NCBI GenBank assembly: GCA_902781045.1
Contig: CACZHT010000002.1
Coordinates: forward strand, 140,918-204,917
From: an uncultured Bacteroidales bacterium
Lineage (GTDB): Bacteria; Bacteroidota; Bacteroidia; Bacteroidales; Muribaculaceae
Length of the DNA stretch: 64,000 bases
Direction: 5' to 3'
This document shows positions 1 through 8,042 of the stretch, one piece after another. Under the pieces are notes generated by a model that saw nothing but the letters and a program-made list of their open reading frames with translations, ran no database searches and was not told the origin of the DNA. The stretch's first letter is position 1, and each line of letters starts with the position of its first letter. The translations under genes were made by a program, and so were the position numbers.

Positions 1-2
1 GC

Positions 3-1706
3 GGACAAATCTCGCTGTGGCCCCGCCCCATCGGCATGGCAGCCATCATGGACCCGGCACTCATCAAGCGGTTTGGACAGATAGCCTCGCGAGAATACCG
101 CGCCCTGGGCATCACCACGGCCCTTTCGCCCCAGGTCGACCTGGCCACCGAGCCACGCTGGCGACGCGTGCTGGGCTGCTTTGGTTGCGACCCGCAACTG
201 GTCACCGACTATGCCCGCGCCTACTGCGACGGTTTCCAGACCAGCGAGGGCGATGCTCACATTGCCGGTGGCTGGGGCTATCACAGCGTCAACGCCATGG
301 TCAAGCACTGGCCTGGAGGAGGCTCGGAGGAGGCGGGCCGCGACTCGCACTACTCGTTCGGAAAGTTTGCCGTCTATCCAGGCGGACAGTTCGCCACTCG
401 CCTGCGACCATTTGTCGACGGTGCGTTCCGTCTGGATGGGCCTACACACTCGGCCAGTGCCACAATGCCGTTCTACACCATTCCTTGGGACATCGCTCCC
501 AATGGCGAAAATGTGGCCATGAACTACAGCCACTATATCATCACCGAACTGCTCAGAGAACGCTACGGATTTGACGGTGTGGTGTGCACCGACTGGGTGG
601 TTACTGGCGACTACACCGCCGTCGACCGGCACTGGGGCAAGCCCTGGGGCGTGGAGCACCTCACGGTGGCCGAGCGCCACTACCGCGCCCTGCTGGCCGG
701 TGTCGACCAGTTCGGCGGCAATCAGGACAAAGCCCCCATCCTGGAAGCCTACCAGATGTGGGTGCGCGACTACGGCGAGCAGAGTGCCCGCGAGCGCTTT
801 GAGGCCAGTGCCCGACGGTTGCTGCTCAACAGCTTCAGGTTGGGCTTGTTTGAGAACCCCTACGTCGACCCGGCCGAAGCCCAGCGCATCGTGGGCAACC
901 CTGAATTTATGCAAGCCGGCTATGAGGCACAATTACGCTCCATCGTCATGGCCAAGAATCATGGCCACTGCCTGCCTCGCCAGTCGCGGGAACGTGTCTA
1001 CCTGCCGCGCCGCCATTATCCCGCCATGACAGGATTCTGGGGCGAGAAATATGACGAGCACACCGACTACCCCATTCGCCGCGCCCTGGTCGAGCAATAT
1101 TTCACCGTGGTCGACGACCCGGCCCAGGCCGATTTTGCCCTGGTCGACATTGACGAGCCGTCCGGGGGATGGGGCTACAGCCGTGCCGACCTGGATGCCG
1201 GTGGCAATGGCTATGTCCCCATCAGTCTGCAATATCGGCCCTACACCGCCACAACAGCCCGGCACCCAAGCCTGGCAGGTGGCGACCCGCTGGAGCCCAG
1301 CACCGACCGCAGTTACCGCGGCAAGACGGTCATGACTGCCAATGAGTGCGACCTGGACCTGGTGATTGAAACCCGCCGGCTCATGGGCAACAAACCCGTG
1401 ATAGTGACGATGAACATCACCCGTCCAGCCGTTGTGGCCGAGTTTGAGCCGCTTGCCGACGCCATCTTGTTGTGTTTCGGCGTGCAGAACAAGGCCAAGC
1501 TCGACATCATCGCCGGCAAGTTTGAGCCTCAGGGACTGCTCCCCTTCCAGATGCCTGCCGACATGGCCACCGTCGAGGCACAGTGCGAGGATGTGCCGCG
1601 CGACATGTGCCCCCACACCGACTGCGACGGCAATGCATATGACTTTGCTCATGGATTGAACTGGAACGGGGTCATTGACGATGCCCGTACCCGTCGTTAT
1701 AAGTGA
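3..1706 (+). CDS. Glycoside hydrolase family 3 protein, 5' end missing
   Basis: This frame is open from the window edge, so about 567 C-terminal residues are visible and the true start lies upstream. The first residues (LWPRPIGMAA) match the start of the GH3 catalytic barrel. A KHWPGGG segment near base 303 corresponds to the conserved KHFPGHG region. GFDGVVCTDW near bases 567-596 carries the family nucleophile, the Asp codon at 591-593. The second half fits the GH3 C-terminal alpha/beta sandwich. GH3 enzymes remove terminal beta-linked glucose, xylose or GlcNAc residues from glycans. Substrate and signal peptide cannot be judged without the N-terminus. The family call is firm; the specificity is open. 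Confidence 0.9.
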   Translation, partial: GQISLWPRPIGMAAIMDPALIKRFGQIASREYRALGITTALSPQVDLATEPRWRRVLGCFGCDPQLVTDYARAYCDGFQTSEGDAHIAGGWGYHSVNAMVKHWPGGGSEEAGRDSHYSFGKFAVYPGGQFATRLRPFVDGAFRLDGPTHSASATMPFYTIPWDIAPNGENVAMNYSHYIITELLRERYGFDGVVCTDWVVTGDYTAVDRHWGKPWGVEHLTVAERHYRALLAGVDQFGGNQDKAPILEAYQMWVRDYGEQSARERFEASARRLLLNSFRLGLFENPYVDPAEAQRIVGNPEFMQAGYEAQLRSIVMAKNHGHCLPRQSRERVYLPRRHYPAMTGFWGEKYDEHTDYPIRRALVEQYFTVVDDPAQADFALVDIDEPSGGWGYSRADLDAGGNGYVPISLQYRPYTATTARHPSLAGGDPLEPSTDRSYRGKTVMTANECDLDLVIETRRLMGNKPVIVTMNITRPAVVAEFEPLADAILLCFGVQNKAKLDIIAGKFEPQGLLPFQMPADMATVEAQCEDVPRDMCPHTDCDGNAYDFAHGLNWNGVIDDARTRRYK

Positions 1707-1764
1707 TAATTTGGAGCAATGACAAAATTTGCTTATCTATGTGGGTCAAATTGAAAAAACGATT

Positions 1765-2949
1765 ATGAAAATCTTGAAAAGGATTCCGCTGCTTGTGCGG
1801 GTGATTATCGCCATCATCCTGGGTGTATTGCTGGGCAATGTCTTGCCCCAGTGGTCTGTACGCTTGTTTGTGACATTCAACAGTGTGTTCAGCAACTTCT
1901 TGTCATTTCTCATCCCGCTCATCATTGTGGGCTTGGTGACACCAGCCATTGCCGACATTGGCAAGGGTGCGGGCAAGTTGCTGCTCATCACGGCACTGAT
2001 TGCCTACGGCGACACTGTATTCTCGGGCTTATTCTCCTATGCTACCAGTATCAGTGTGTTCCCTCACCTGATTGATCCTGCCGCTGCAGCACAGATTGCC
2101 GCCGACGAGGCTAAGATTGAACCATTTTTCACAATCAACATACCGCCACTGATGGATGTGATGAGTGCACTCATACTCTCGTTTGCGATGGGACTGGGTA
2201 TCGCCCACTTCGGGTCTAAGTCACTCAAGCGCGGCTTCGGTGAGTTTCGCGACATTGTGGCCAAGACCATTGAGGTGGCACTGATTCCGCTGCTGCCACT
2301 CTACATCATGGGTATCTTCATGAGCATGGCTCACACTGGCCAGGCATGGCACATCGTTAAGGTGTTCATTTCGATTATCGGCATCATCTTTGCCATGCAC
2401 ATCATCCTGTTGGTGGTTCAATACTGCATCGCCGGTGCCATTGCAAGGCGCAATCCATTCAAGGCCCTGATGACGATGCTGCCAGCCTACTTCACTGCAT
2501 TGGGAACCTCGAGTAGCGCAGCCACCATCCCTGTAACGCTCAAGCAGACCCAACTCAATGGTGTGCGTGAGGGCATCGCAGGATTTGTGGTGCCGCTGTG
2601 TGCCACCATCCACTTGTCGGGCAGTGCGATGAAGATTACAGCCTGTGCCGTAGCGTTGCTGCTCATGCAGGGCGCTCCCATCGAGTTCGGTACCTTTGTG
2701 GGATTTATCATGATGCTGGGTGTGATGATGGTTGCCGCTCCAGGTGTGCCTGGCGGTGCTATCATGGCCGCCCTGGGTGTGTTGCAGAGCATCTTGGGCT
2801 TCAATGCCGTGCAGCAAGCCATGATGATAGCGCTCTACATCACGATGGACAGTTTCGGGACGGCGTGCAACGTCACGGGCGACGGTGCCATCGCCCTGAT
2901 TGTCGACTCGTTACACACTGGCGATGCATCTGAGAGCACCAATCAGTGA
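1765..2949 (+). CDS. Dicarboxylate/amino acid:cation symporter (DAACS family)
   Basis: A 394-residue inner-membrane carrier with about eight hydrophobic segments. The DAACS signatures are visible: a serine-rich hairpin (GTSSSAATIPVT), the LSGSAMKI segment, and the substrate/Na-binding helix MDSFGTACNVTGDGA, which matches the family Asp-x(3)-Thr-x(2)-Asn-Val-x-Gly-Asp pattern. Such carriers import dicarboxylates, glutamate, serine or threonine with Na+ or H+. I chose ATG at 1765 because the upstream in-frame TTG (1729) adds a polar extension before the first membrane helix. It lies 58 bp after the GH3 gene and could be co-transcribed. The substrate is not assigned. Confidence 0.9.
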   Translation: MKILKRIPLLVRVIIAIILGVLLGNVLPQWSVRLFVTFNSVFSNFLSFLIPLIIVGLVTPAIADIGKGAGKLLLITALIAYGDTVFSGLFSYATSISVFPHLIDPAAAAQIAADEAKIEPFFTINIPPLMDVMSALILSFAMGLGIAHFGSKSLKRGFGEFRDIVAKTIEVALIPLLPLYIMGIFMSMAHTGQAWHIVKVFISIIGIIFAMHIILLVVQYCIAGAIARRNPFKALMTMLPAYFTALGTSSSAATIPVTLKQTQLNGVREGIAGFVVPLCATIHLSGSAMKITACAVALLLMQGAPIEFGTFVGFIMMLGVMMVAAPGVPGGAIMAALGVLQSILGFNAVQQAMMIALYITMDSFGTACNVTGDGAIALIVDSLHTGDASESTNQ

Positions 2950-2986
2950 AAAGTTGTCAACAAGACAAGCAAAAGTTGGCGCGGTT

Positions 2987-3018
2987 TTTGCATATAACAA
3001 AACAAAGTGCTATCTTTG
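2987..3018 (+). promoter_or_regulatory. Bacteroidota-type promoter
   Basis: TTTG at 2987-2990 is followed after exactly 20 bp by TATCTTTG at 3011-3018, a textbook match to the -33/-7 pair of the Bacteroidota housekeeping sigma factor. It would start transcription about 25 bp before the ATG at 3049. Confidence 0.75.
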
Positions 3019-3048
3019 TGCCATAATTAATAATACAATACTACAATT

Positions 3049-3756
3049 ATGAGAACTATAGCTATCACCTTGTTATCGCTGCTGGCTGCGACAACCATCG
3101 CACAGGTGCGCCACATTGCGCCCAGCCAGACCTACAAGTTGCCGACCGATGCCGTGTTGGCCGAGTTTGACCGCTTGAGTGCCGCATCGCAGTCACGTGA
3201 ACTGACCAGTGCCGAGGCACAGCGGATGGAGCAAATCGTCGAGGACAATGCTGTGCTCACCGACCTGTACGGTGGCCAGTGCAGCTGGTATTGCGGTGGC
3301 GTTGTCGACACCGTGACCGCCACAAGCAGTCTGCCTCCAGCCGGCAAGAACACCTACATTGGCCAGAATGCCCACGACTTCGACCACACGAGCGTATGGG
3401 CCGAGGGTGCCGATGGACCAGGCATCGGCGAGTCGCTGACCTATGAGTTCGCCGGCAAGTGCCCTCGCATCACAACGGTCAATATCCTGAACGGCCACGT
3501 CAAGAGCGAGAAAGCCTGGCGCGAGAACAACCGCGTGAAGCAGCTCAAGGTCTACTATGAGGGCAAGCCACTGGCCATCCTTGACCTCAAAGACACACGT
3601 GAGCAGCAATGCTTCGAGGTGGGCACGCTGGGCTACAACGACGAGCATGCGCCCAAGTGGCAGTTACGGTTTGAGATTGTCGAGGTGTACAAGGGCACAA
3701 AGTATGACGACACGGTCATTAGCGAGTTGTCTTTCGACGGAATTGACGTTCACTAA
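3049..3756 (+). CDS. Secreted NADase-type glycan-binding (discoidin-like) domain protein
   Basis: A 235-residue protein with a clear signal peptide (residues 1-18, ending TIAQ). Residues about 65-235 form a galactose-binding-like beta sandwich of the type called the NADase-type glycan-binding domain, with the motif order YGGQCSWYCGG, then NAHDFDHTSVWAEG, then ITTVNILNG and a C-terminal ISELSFDG. The fold is known from toxin translocation domains and many secreted Bacteroidota proteins, where it probably binds glycans. No catalytic domain is attached. It is followed 25 bp later by the YARHG protein gene and may be co-transcribed. The fold assignment is from memory of the family. Confidence 0.7.
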   Translation: MRTIAITLLSLLAATTIAQVRHIAPSQTYKLPTDAVLAEFDRLSAASQSRELTSAEAQRMEQIVEDNAVLTDLYGGQCSWYCGGVVDTVTATSSLPPAGKNTYIGQNAHDFDHTSVWAEGADGPGIGESLTYEFAGKCPRITTVNILNGHVKSEKAWRENNRVKQLKVYYEGKPLAILDLKDTREQQCFEVGTLGYNDEHAPKWQLRFEIVEVYKGTKYDDTVISELSFDGIDVH

Positions 3757-3781
3757 CCAATGGGTATTAATCAATTATAAT

Positions 3782-4909
3782 ATGATGAAGAAATTATTAA
3801 CACTAATCACACTGATGGGGATGAGCATGACTATGCACGCCCAGTTTGATAAGGGCTTTGTGCACAGCTACTTCAACATGCGCGATGCCGAGGCGCTGAT
3901 GCGCGACCACATCACGCGGGACATGGCTGGTCGCAGTGCCAAGCTCAAAGTCCTGCCCAACAAGAAGTGGCTGCTGGACGAGGACAACTGGTGGACCAAT
4001 GGCTTTGTCGTGTTCCAGACTTATTATGACGAAGAATCTCGCGAGATTGGCCTCAGCCCACAACTCGATGAGCCAACTCCCGACTGGGATTGCATCGGCG
4101 CGCTCAAAGTCAGGGGTTCGCAGGTCACCAGCCAGGACGGCAAAATCCGCTACACCGTCGAGCAACTGGGAACCTACGTGATGCTGGTGGGCCGCAATGC
4201 CCAGGGGCAACCTGTGAGTGCCTACTATAGGGTGTCGAACGAAGCCTTCAACGAGGGCAGCTGGATTTTTCTGTTGCAGTATGTCCTGGCCGGCAACTAT
4301 ACTGCACCCGATGGCGAGAATGCTGTGTTCGGGCCACGCATGAAACACTACACAGGCAAGGACTACAACACTGATCCGGGGGCTTGGTACAGCTTCCGGC
4401 CTGAGGACAACTTCGCAGCCCTGAGCATCCTCTATGGCGGTGGTCGCGTCAGTCATGGCGACCCCAGTAGCTCCAAGTATGGCAAGATGCCCGGCGGCGG
4501 CGGCGCTGGTGCGCTGATGGGTCCGATGCTGTGGCGCGTGACTCCCACCGTGGACGGTGTTCTGGTCAATGTGGTGCACGACGAGCCTTTTGTCGATCAC
4601 CTGCCACGTGTGGCCGACAGCAGCCGCCTCACGTTTGCTCAAACCCCCTATGAGGGGTTGCCCGGTCGATGGGCAGTTGCCTCGGTGATGCCGCTCACGC
4701 ACCAGATGCTGCGGTTGTTCCCCAAGGAGGTGCTCACGCTGATGCGCGGCGAGATTTATGCCCGCCATGGCGACAGCTTTGCCGACCCCAAGACGCAGGC
4801 CTACTTCGATGCCCAGCCGTGGTACAAGAAGAGTGGCCGTCCTGTGGTGCTGACCGACATCGAACGGTTCAACTACGCACTCATCAAGCAAGTTGAGGCC
4901 AATCGCTGA
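3782..4909 (+). CDS. Exported YARHG domain protein
   Basis: A 375-residue protein starting MMKKLLTLITLMG with a signal peptide cleaved after MHAQ. The last about 53 residues form a YARHG domain: EIYARHGDSF, then YFDAQPWYKK, then ERFNYALI. YARHG is a small extracellular domain of unknown function, often near murein or surface proteins. Residues 25-320 match no family I recognise; they include a glycine-rich stretch (MPGGGGAGALMGP). ATG at 3782 is preferred over longer in-frame readings because it opens directly into the signal peptide and lies just after the preceding stop. It probably shares the preceding gene's transcript. Confidence 0.8.
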   Translation: MMKKLLTLITLMGMSMTMHAQFDKGFVHSYFNMRDAEALMRDHITRDMAGRSAKLKVLPNKKWLLDEDNWWTNGFVVFQTYYDEESREIGLSPQLDEPTPDWDCIGALKVRGSQVTSQDGKIRYTVEQLGTYVMLVGRNAQGQPVSAYYRVSNEAFNEGSWIFLLQYVLAGNYTAPDGENAVFGPRMKHYTGKDYNTDPGAWYSFRPEDNFAALSILYGGGRVSHGDPSSSKYGKMPGGGGAGALMGPMLWRVTPTVDGVLVNVVHDEPFVDHLPRVADSSRLTFAQTPYEGLPGRWAVASVMPLTHQMLRLFPKEVLTLMRGEIYARHGDSFADPKTQAYFDAQPWYKKSGRPVVLTDIERFNYALIKQVEANR

Positions 4910-4915
4910 AAAAAT

Positions 4916-4946
4916 TTTGACATTTGAAAACAAAATCCTATCTTTG
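4916..4946 (+). promoter_or_regulatory. Bacteroidota-type promoter
   Basis: TTTG at 4916-4919, a 19-bp spacer and TATCTTTG at 4939-4946. It lies directly behind the YARHG gene and 67 bp before the beta-helix gene, giving a leader of about 60 nt. Confidence 0.7.
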
Positions 4947-5013
4947 CGCTGTGATTATGGAGCATCAAAGCCCAAAAGCACAGCGCATTATTAACATTTA
5001 AACACTATTTTGT

Positions 5014-6447
5014 ATGAAAAAAGTTTTTACGCTATGCATGCTGGCAGTTGCCGTGATGGCACAAGCCAAAACCTACACCCTGGCCGACCTGGCCGAGCTG
5101 GTTCCTGTGCTTGAGGACGGCACTGGTGTCGCCGTCGTCGACGGAGCCTACATCGTCAACCTGCCCACCTCGTTGCCCGAGGGTGTTGAGGGCATCGGCT
5201 ATGACGACAACAACATCGTGCTGACCAAGAGTTACTTTACCATCAATGGCGACCTGGTCGTCAACGAGGGCGAGACACTGCTGTTCGGTGGCTCAACTTC
5301 GATTGAAGTCAACGGCAACCTCACCGCCCAAGGCGCAACCTTTGGTGCTGCCGAGGGTTCAGAGGAAACAGCCAAGGGTTTCCGCATGTACATGGAGGGT
5401 GCGTCGGCCACACTGACCGGCTGCACATTCAATTATGTGGGTCTGACCTACGGCAACGGCACCGAAGAGGGTTGCCTGACGGCCAATGACTGCGTCTTCA
5501 ACAACCACAACGGCAAAAGTGCCAACGCAGTGATCAACTTCACCAGCCTGAGCAAGGGCAACCTGATTGAGAACTGCCTGTTCGACAATCCGTCGCTCTC
5601 GGCAGTGGGCAGTGGAGCCAATGTGGTTTGTGGCATCACCATCAAGGGCAACACCATCAACAAACCCATGACCAGCACCCGCCTCTATCCGGGTCTGAAC
5701 ATGACCGCTACCGGCCCCTACGACATCGTCATCGAGGGCAACGATGTACATGGCCCTGCCGAGAACACCCGCGCCGGCGGCATCGCCCTGTCGTGCTTGC
5801 TGGGCAACCCGCCCACAGGCACCCTGACTGTGCGCAACAACTTTGTCGAGAACTGCTCTTACGGCATCACCCTCACCGGTCCGGGCTATGTGCGCATCGA
5901 GGACAACACCGTGCTCAACAACAAGTACATCGCCAACCCCAATCTGGGTGGCAGCGGTCTGAACATCACTTGCAACTCGACGGGTGAAGGCCTTATCGCC
6001 AAGGCTTATATGCGCGGCAACCACATTGAGGGCAATGTGTGGGGGGTCACGGTCATTGGCAATGTTGACATCAATGCAGGCAAGGTAGAGGATCCCACCG
6101 CCGAGGACTACAATCCTGGCGGAAACGTATTTATCGACAACGGCAACGGTGACCCATTCGTGCAATATGACTGGTACAACAACACCGCCAACGACAGTTG
6201 GGCTCAGGGCAACACTTGGAGCGTAGAAGTTCAGGACGCTGAGCACATTGCCGAGGTGATTGTCGACAAGGCCGATGACGCATCACTCGGCGAGGTTCAC
6301 TACATGCCTGCCGGTGCCAATGTCGCCATCGACGAGGTCAAGAGCGACGAGGCCAAGAGCACTGGCCGCTACAACCTGCTGGGCCAGCCCGTGAGCAAGA
6401 GCTACCACGGCATTGTCATCGAGAACGGCAAGAAGGTGGTGAAGTAG
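5014..6447 (+). CDS. Secreted right-handed beta-helix protein with type IX-like sorting tail
   Basis: A 477-residue protein with a signal peptide (residues 1-18, MAQAK). Residues about 90-400 are short turns rich in Asn and Gly (LTGCTFNYVG, IENCLFDNPS, IKGNTINKP, VRNNFVENC, IEDNTVLNN), the pattern of a parallel beta-helix as in pectate lyases and surface carbohydrate-binding proteins. The C-terminus (GRYNLLGQPV to ENGKKVVK) looks like a type A sorting domain of the type IX secretion system, so surface anchoring or release is likely. Catalytic residues cannot be assigned by eye. It has its own promoter and ends before a 25-bp inverted repeat. Confidence 0.8.
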   Translation: MKKVFTLCMLAVAVMAQAKTYTLADLAELVPVLEDGTGVAVVDGAYIVNLPTSLPEGVEGIGYDDNNIVLTKSYFTINGDLVVNEGETLLFGGSTSIEVNGNLTAQGATFGAAEGSEETAKGFRMYMEGASATLTGCTFNYVGLTYGNGTEEGCLTANDCVFNNHNGKSANAVINFTSLSKGNLIENCLFDNPSLSAVGSGANVVCGITIKGNTINKPMTSTRLYPGLNMTATGPYDIVIEGNDVHGPAENTRAGGIALSCLLGNPPTGTLTVRNNFVENCSYGITLTGPGYVRIEDNTVLNNKYIANPNLGGSGLNITCNSTGEGLIAKAYMRGNHIEGNVWGVTVIGNVDINAGKVEDPTAEDYNPGGNVFIDNGNGDPFVQYDWYNNTANDSWAQGNTWSVEVQDAEHIAEVIVDKADDASLGEVHYMPAGANVAIDEVKSDEAKSTGRYNLLGQPVSKSYHGIVIENGKKVVK

Positions 6448-6486
6448 CCTATTGTCTATGATTTTTTAGGCTCAACCTGGACAAAC

Positions 6487-6541
6487 ACTCATCTGAGCAA
6501 CAAAGGCTCCCTCATGGGGAGCCTTTGTTGCTCAGATGAGT
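6487..6541. terminator. Perfect 25-bp inverted repeat, bidirectional terminator
   Basis: Arms 6487-6511 and 6517-6541 are perfectly complementary around a 5-nt loop. The element lies between two converging genes. The stop codon of the minus-strand gene (6532-6534) is inside the right arm. There is no strong U tract, which is common in this phylum. Confidence 0.75.
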
Positions 6542-7203
6542 TTAAGCAGCTGCCGGTCGGTGGCTTGTGGCACGACTTGCCGCAAGTGTGCAAAGATGCG
6601 GTCGTGTGATTCCTGAGGCGAGCGGTCGCAGTGGCAGGCTTCACGACCATAGAGACGCTCGGGTGTGGTGAGCAACGACCATCCCCAGCCATACTCGTGT
6701 CCGTGACGGTCGCGCGGATAGACAAAGTCCTCGGTGACAATGCGGCAGGCCATCTGCAAGCGGGTGACATAGGCATCAAAGCGGCTGCGCATCTTCGGCC
6801 CGGTGAAGCCGCATGCACTGCGCAGCTCGCGCGTGATGAGGCTGCCATGCTCCTGCAGCGTGAGCAGAATGGCCTCGTCGATTGAGCCAGCCTCTGGGGC
6901 TGGATAGACACTGCGCCGCCAGTTGCAGAAGTCGGGCCACCATTCCAAGCTGATGTAACCGGCCTTCTTGTCGAAGAACTTGCCATAGACGCAGTTGCCT
7001 TCGTTGATGATGGGGCCTTTCCACTTCCACATGGGCCAGTCCCAGCCATCGTCATAGACCACATAGCGACAGTCCTGGTCAACCATCTCCTCGGCCGAGA
7101 AGCCACGTATGCCGCTCCACAACAGTGGGACAAACCCCAGCTGTTGGATGGCCTCCATCATCTGTGGCGCACTCGAAATCAACTCTCGCTGCATATCACT
7201 CAT
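6532..7203 (-). CDS. AlkZ-related winged-helix protein
   Basis: A 223-residue cytoplasmic protein without signal peptide. The segment WKWKGPI, then YGKFFDKKAGYISLEWWPDF, resembles the AlkZ-related proteins of Bacteroidales, distant relatives of the DNA glycosylase AlkZ (HTH_42 fold). A helical region around residues 100-150 (ILLTLQEHGSLITRELRSACG) fits a winged helix. AlkZ opens interstrand crosslinks, but this relative is short and its activity is unknown. The start is ATG at 7203, which overlaps the stop of the upstream gene as ATGA, so translation is probably coupled. A longer start at 7218 is less likely. Confidence 0.65.
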   Translation of the reverse strand: MSDMQRELISSAPQMMEAIQQLGFVPLLWSGIRGFSAEEMVDQDCRYVVYDDGWDWPMWKWKGPIINEGNCVYGKFFDKKAGYISLEWWPDFCNWRRSVYPAPEAGSIDEAILLTLQEHGSLITRELRSACGFTGPKMRSRFDAYVTRLQMACRIVTEDFVYPRDRHGHEYGWGWSLLTTPERLYGREACHCDRSPQESHDRIFAHLRQVVPQATDRQLLKLI

Positions 7204-7541
7204 TCGTTCTTGCAACACGTTTTGTCACTGTCGCACGATTGGCTGGGCTGCCGCTGGGCAGTGACATTGAGCGACTTGAGTCCCTTGATGATGTGTTCGT
7301 CGCTGTTCTTGGCGGCATCGTAAGTGACCGTGATGGTCTTGTGCTCCACATCGACAGCCACATCCTTGATGCCCTTGCCCAAAGCCGGGACGTTGTTCAT
7401 GACCTTGATGGAGCAGTTCTCGCAATGGATGTCAGCAACAAAGGTTGTCGTCTTGACGTTGTCGGTTTTCTTCTTGTCTTGAGCCTGGCCCATGGTCATA
7501 CTCAATGTAATCACCACTGCCAGTAACATCAGTTTTTTCAT
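7200..7541 (-). CDS. Exported heavy-metal-associated (HMA) domain protein
   Basis: About 113 residues from MKKLMLLAVV, with a signal peptide ending MGQAQ. The mature part is one HMA (MerP/CopZ-like) domain whose metal-binding pair is in DIHCENCSIKV. The C-terminus carries extra cysteines (SQSCDSDKTCC) that could add metal binding. A periplasmic Cu(I) or other soft-metal binding role follows from the family. ATG at 7550 is an alternative start three residues earlier. The stop overlaps the next start by one base (ATGA). Pairing a metal-binding protein with a DNA-glycosylase relative is unusual. Confidence 0.85.
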   Translation of the reverse strand: MKKLMLLAVVITLSMTMGQAQDKKKTDNVKTTTFVADIHCENCSIKVMNNVPALGKGIKDVAVDVEHKTITVTYDAAKNSDEHIIKGLKSLNVTAQRQPSQSCDSDKTCCKNE

Positions 7542-7553
7542 CTTACACATTGT

Positions 7554-7760
7554 TTACAAATTATGAATTATAAATGTGACCATCTCGCATTTCTCAACCA
7601 CGCTGCGGCTCAGGTAGTTGTCCCATTGATTGCCCTGCACCACCTCGCCCAGCATGGCATTCATCGCTGTCGAGTCATCATGGGCGACAGTGACCTGAGG
7701 CCCCATCGCCGTTGTCATCGTCGTTGCCAGAGCAGCATAAACTAGTCGAGCGTAACTCAT
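7554..7760 (-). CDS. Small hypothetical protein heading the HMA operon
   Basis: A 68-residue reading frame starting MSYARLVYAA. It lies 12 bp upstream of the HMA gene and begins about 22 bp after a good -7 box (minus-strand TAACTTTG, 7783-7790). The first about 20 residues are mildly hydrophobic and could be a weak export signal. I recognise no family. Support comes from position only: it is the first possible frame behind the promoter. It could instead be an untranslated leader. Confidence 0.4.
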   Translation of the reverse strand: MSYARLVYAALATTMTTAMGPQVTVAHDDSTAMNAMLGEVVQGNQWDNYLSRSVVEKCEMVTFIIHNL

Positions 7761-7782
7761 ACCTTGTTTCGGAATTTAGCTG

Positions 7783-7790
7783 CAAAGTTA
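7783..7790 (-). promoter_or_regulatory. -7 promoter box for the small-ORF/HMA/AlkZ-like operon
   Basis: Minus-strand TAACTTTG matches the Bacteroidota -7 consensus. No convincing TTTG lies 19-21 bp upstream, so only the -7 half is well supported. Confidence 0.5.
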
Positions 7791-7871
7791 GTTCAAAAAA
7801 AGCTAAACTCAAAATGTGAATCAGTTTTTCCCAACAAGTGCAACAATCACAGTAGATTAAGTGTTAAAAAA

Positions 7872-7901
7872 TCGCTGCACAGGACTGCGCCTGTGCAGCG
7901 A
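7872..7901. terminator. Hairpin, probable terminator
   Basis: Twelve-base-pair arms (7872-7883 and 7890-7901) surround a 6-nt loop. It lies downstream of the minus-strand gene ending at 8043, beyond a short coding-like remnant. Confidence 0.6.
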
Positions 7902-7927
7902 ATGTCGATAGCGACTTATTTACTGAA

Positions 7928-8026
7928 TTATTTGTTGATTATTTTTTTGACCTGTTGCGAGCCATCAGTGTAGGTGACCACCTTGATGACCATACCATGG
8001 TGGTCGGCCATCACTCGGCGACCGGC
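7928..8026 (-). pseudogene. Possible remnant of a secreted-protein C-terminus
   Basis: A short open stretch on the minus strand ends HHGMVIKVVTYTDGSQQ and then VKKIINK before a stop at 7928-7930. It resembles the C-terminal end of Bacteroidales sorting-tail proteins (a GVYIVKYTDGS-like strand pair). It follows the gene ending at 8043, which already has its own complete tail. It is too short to be sure. Confidence 0.25.
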
Positions 8027-8042
8027 CCTTTATGAGTTTTGC

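Noticed and set aside
1729..1764. TTG start for the symporter
   Set aside because: It would add a polar segment before the first membrane helix; the ATG at 1765 fits the family better.
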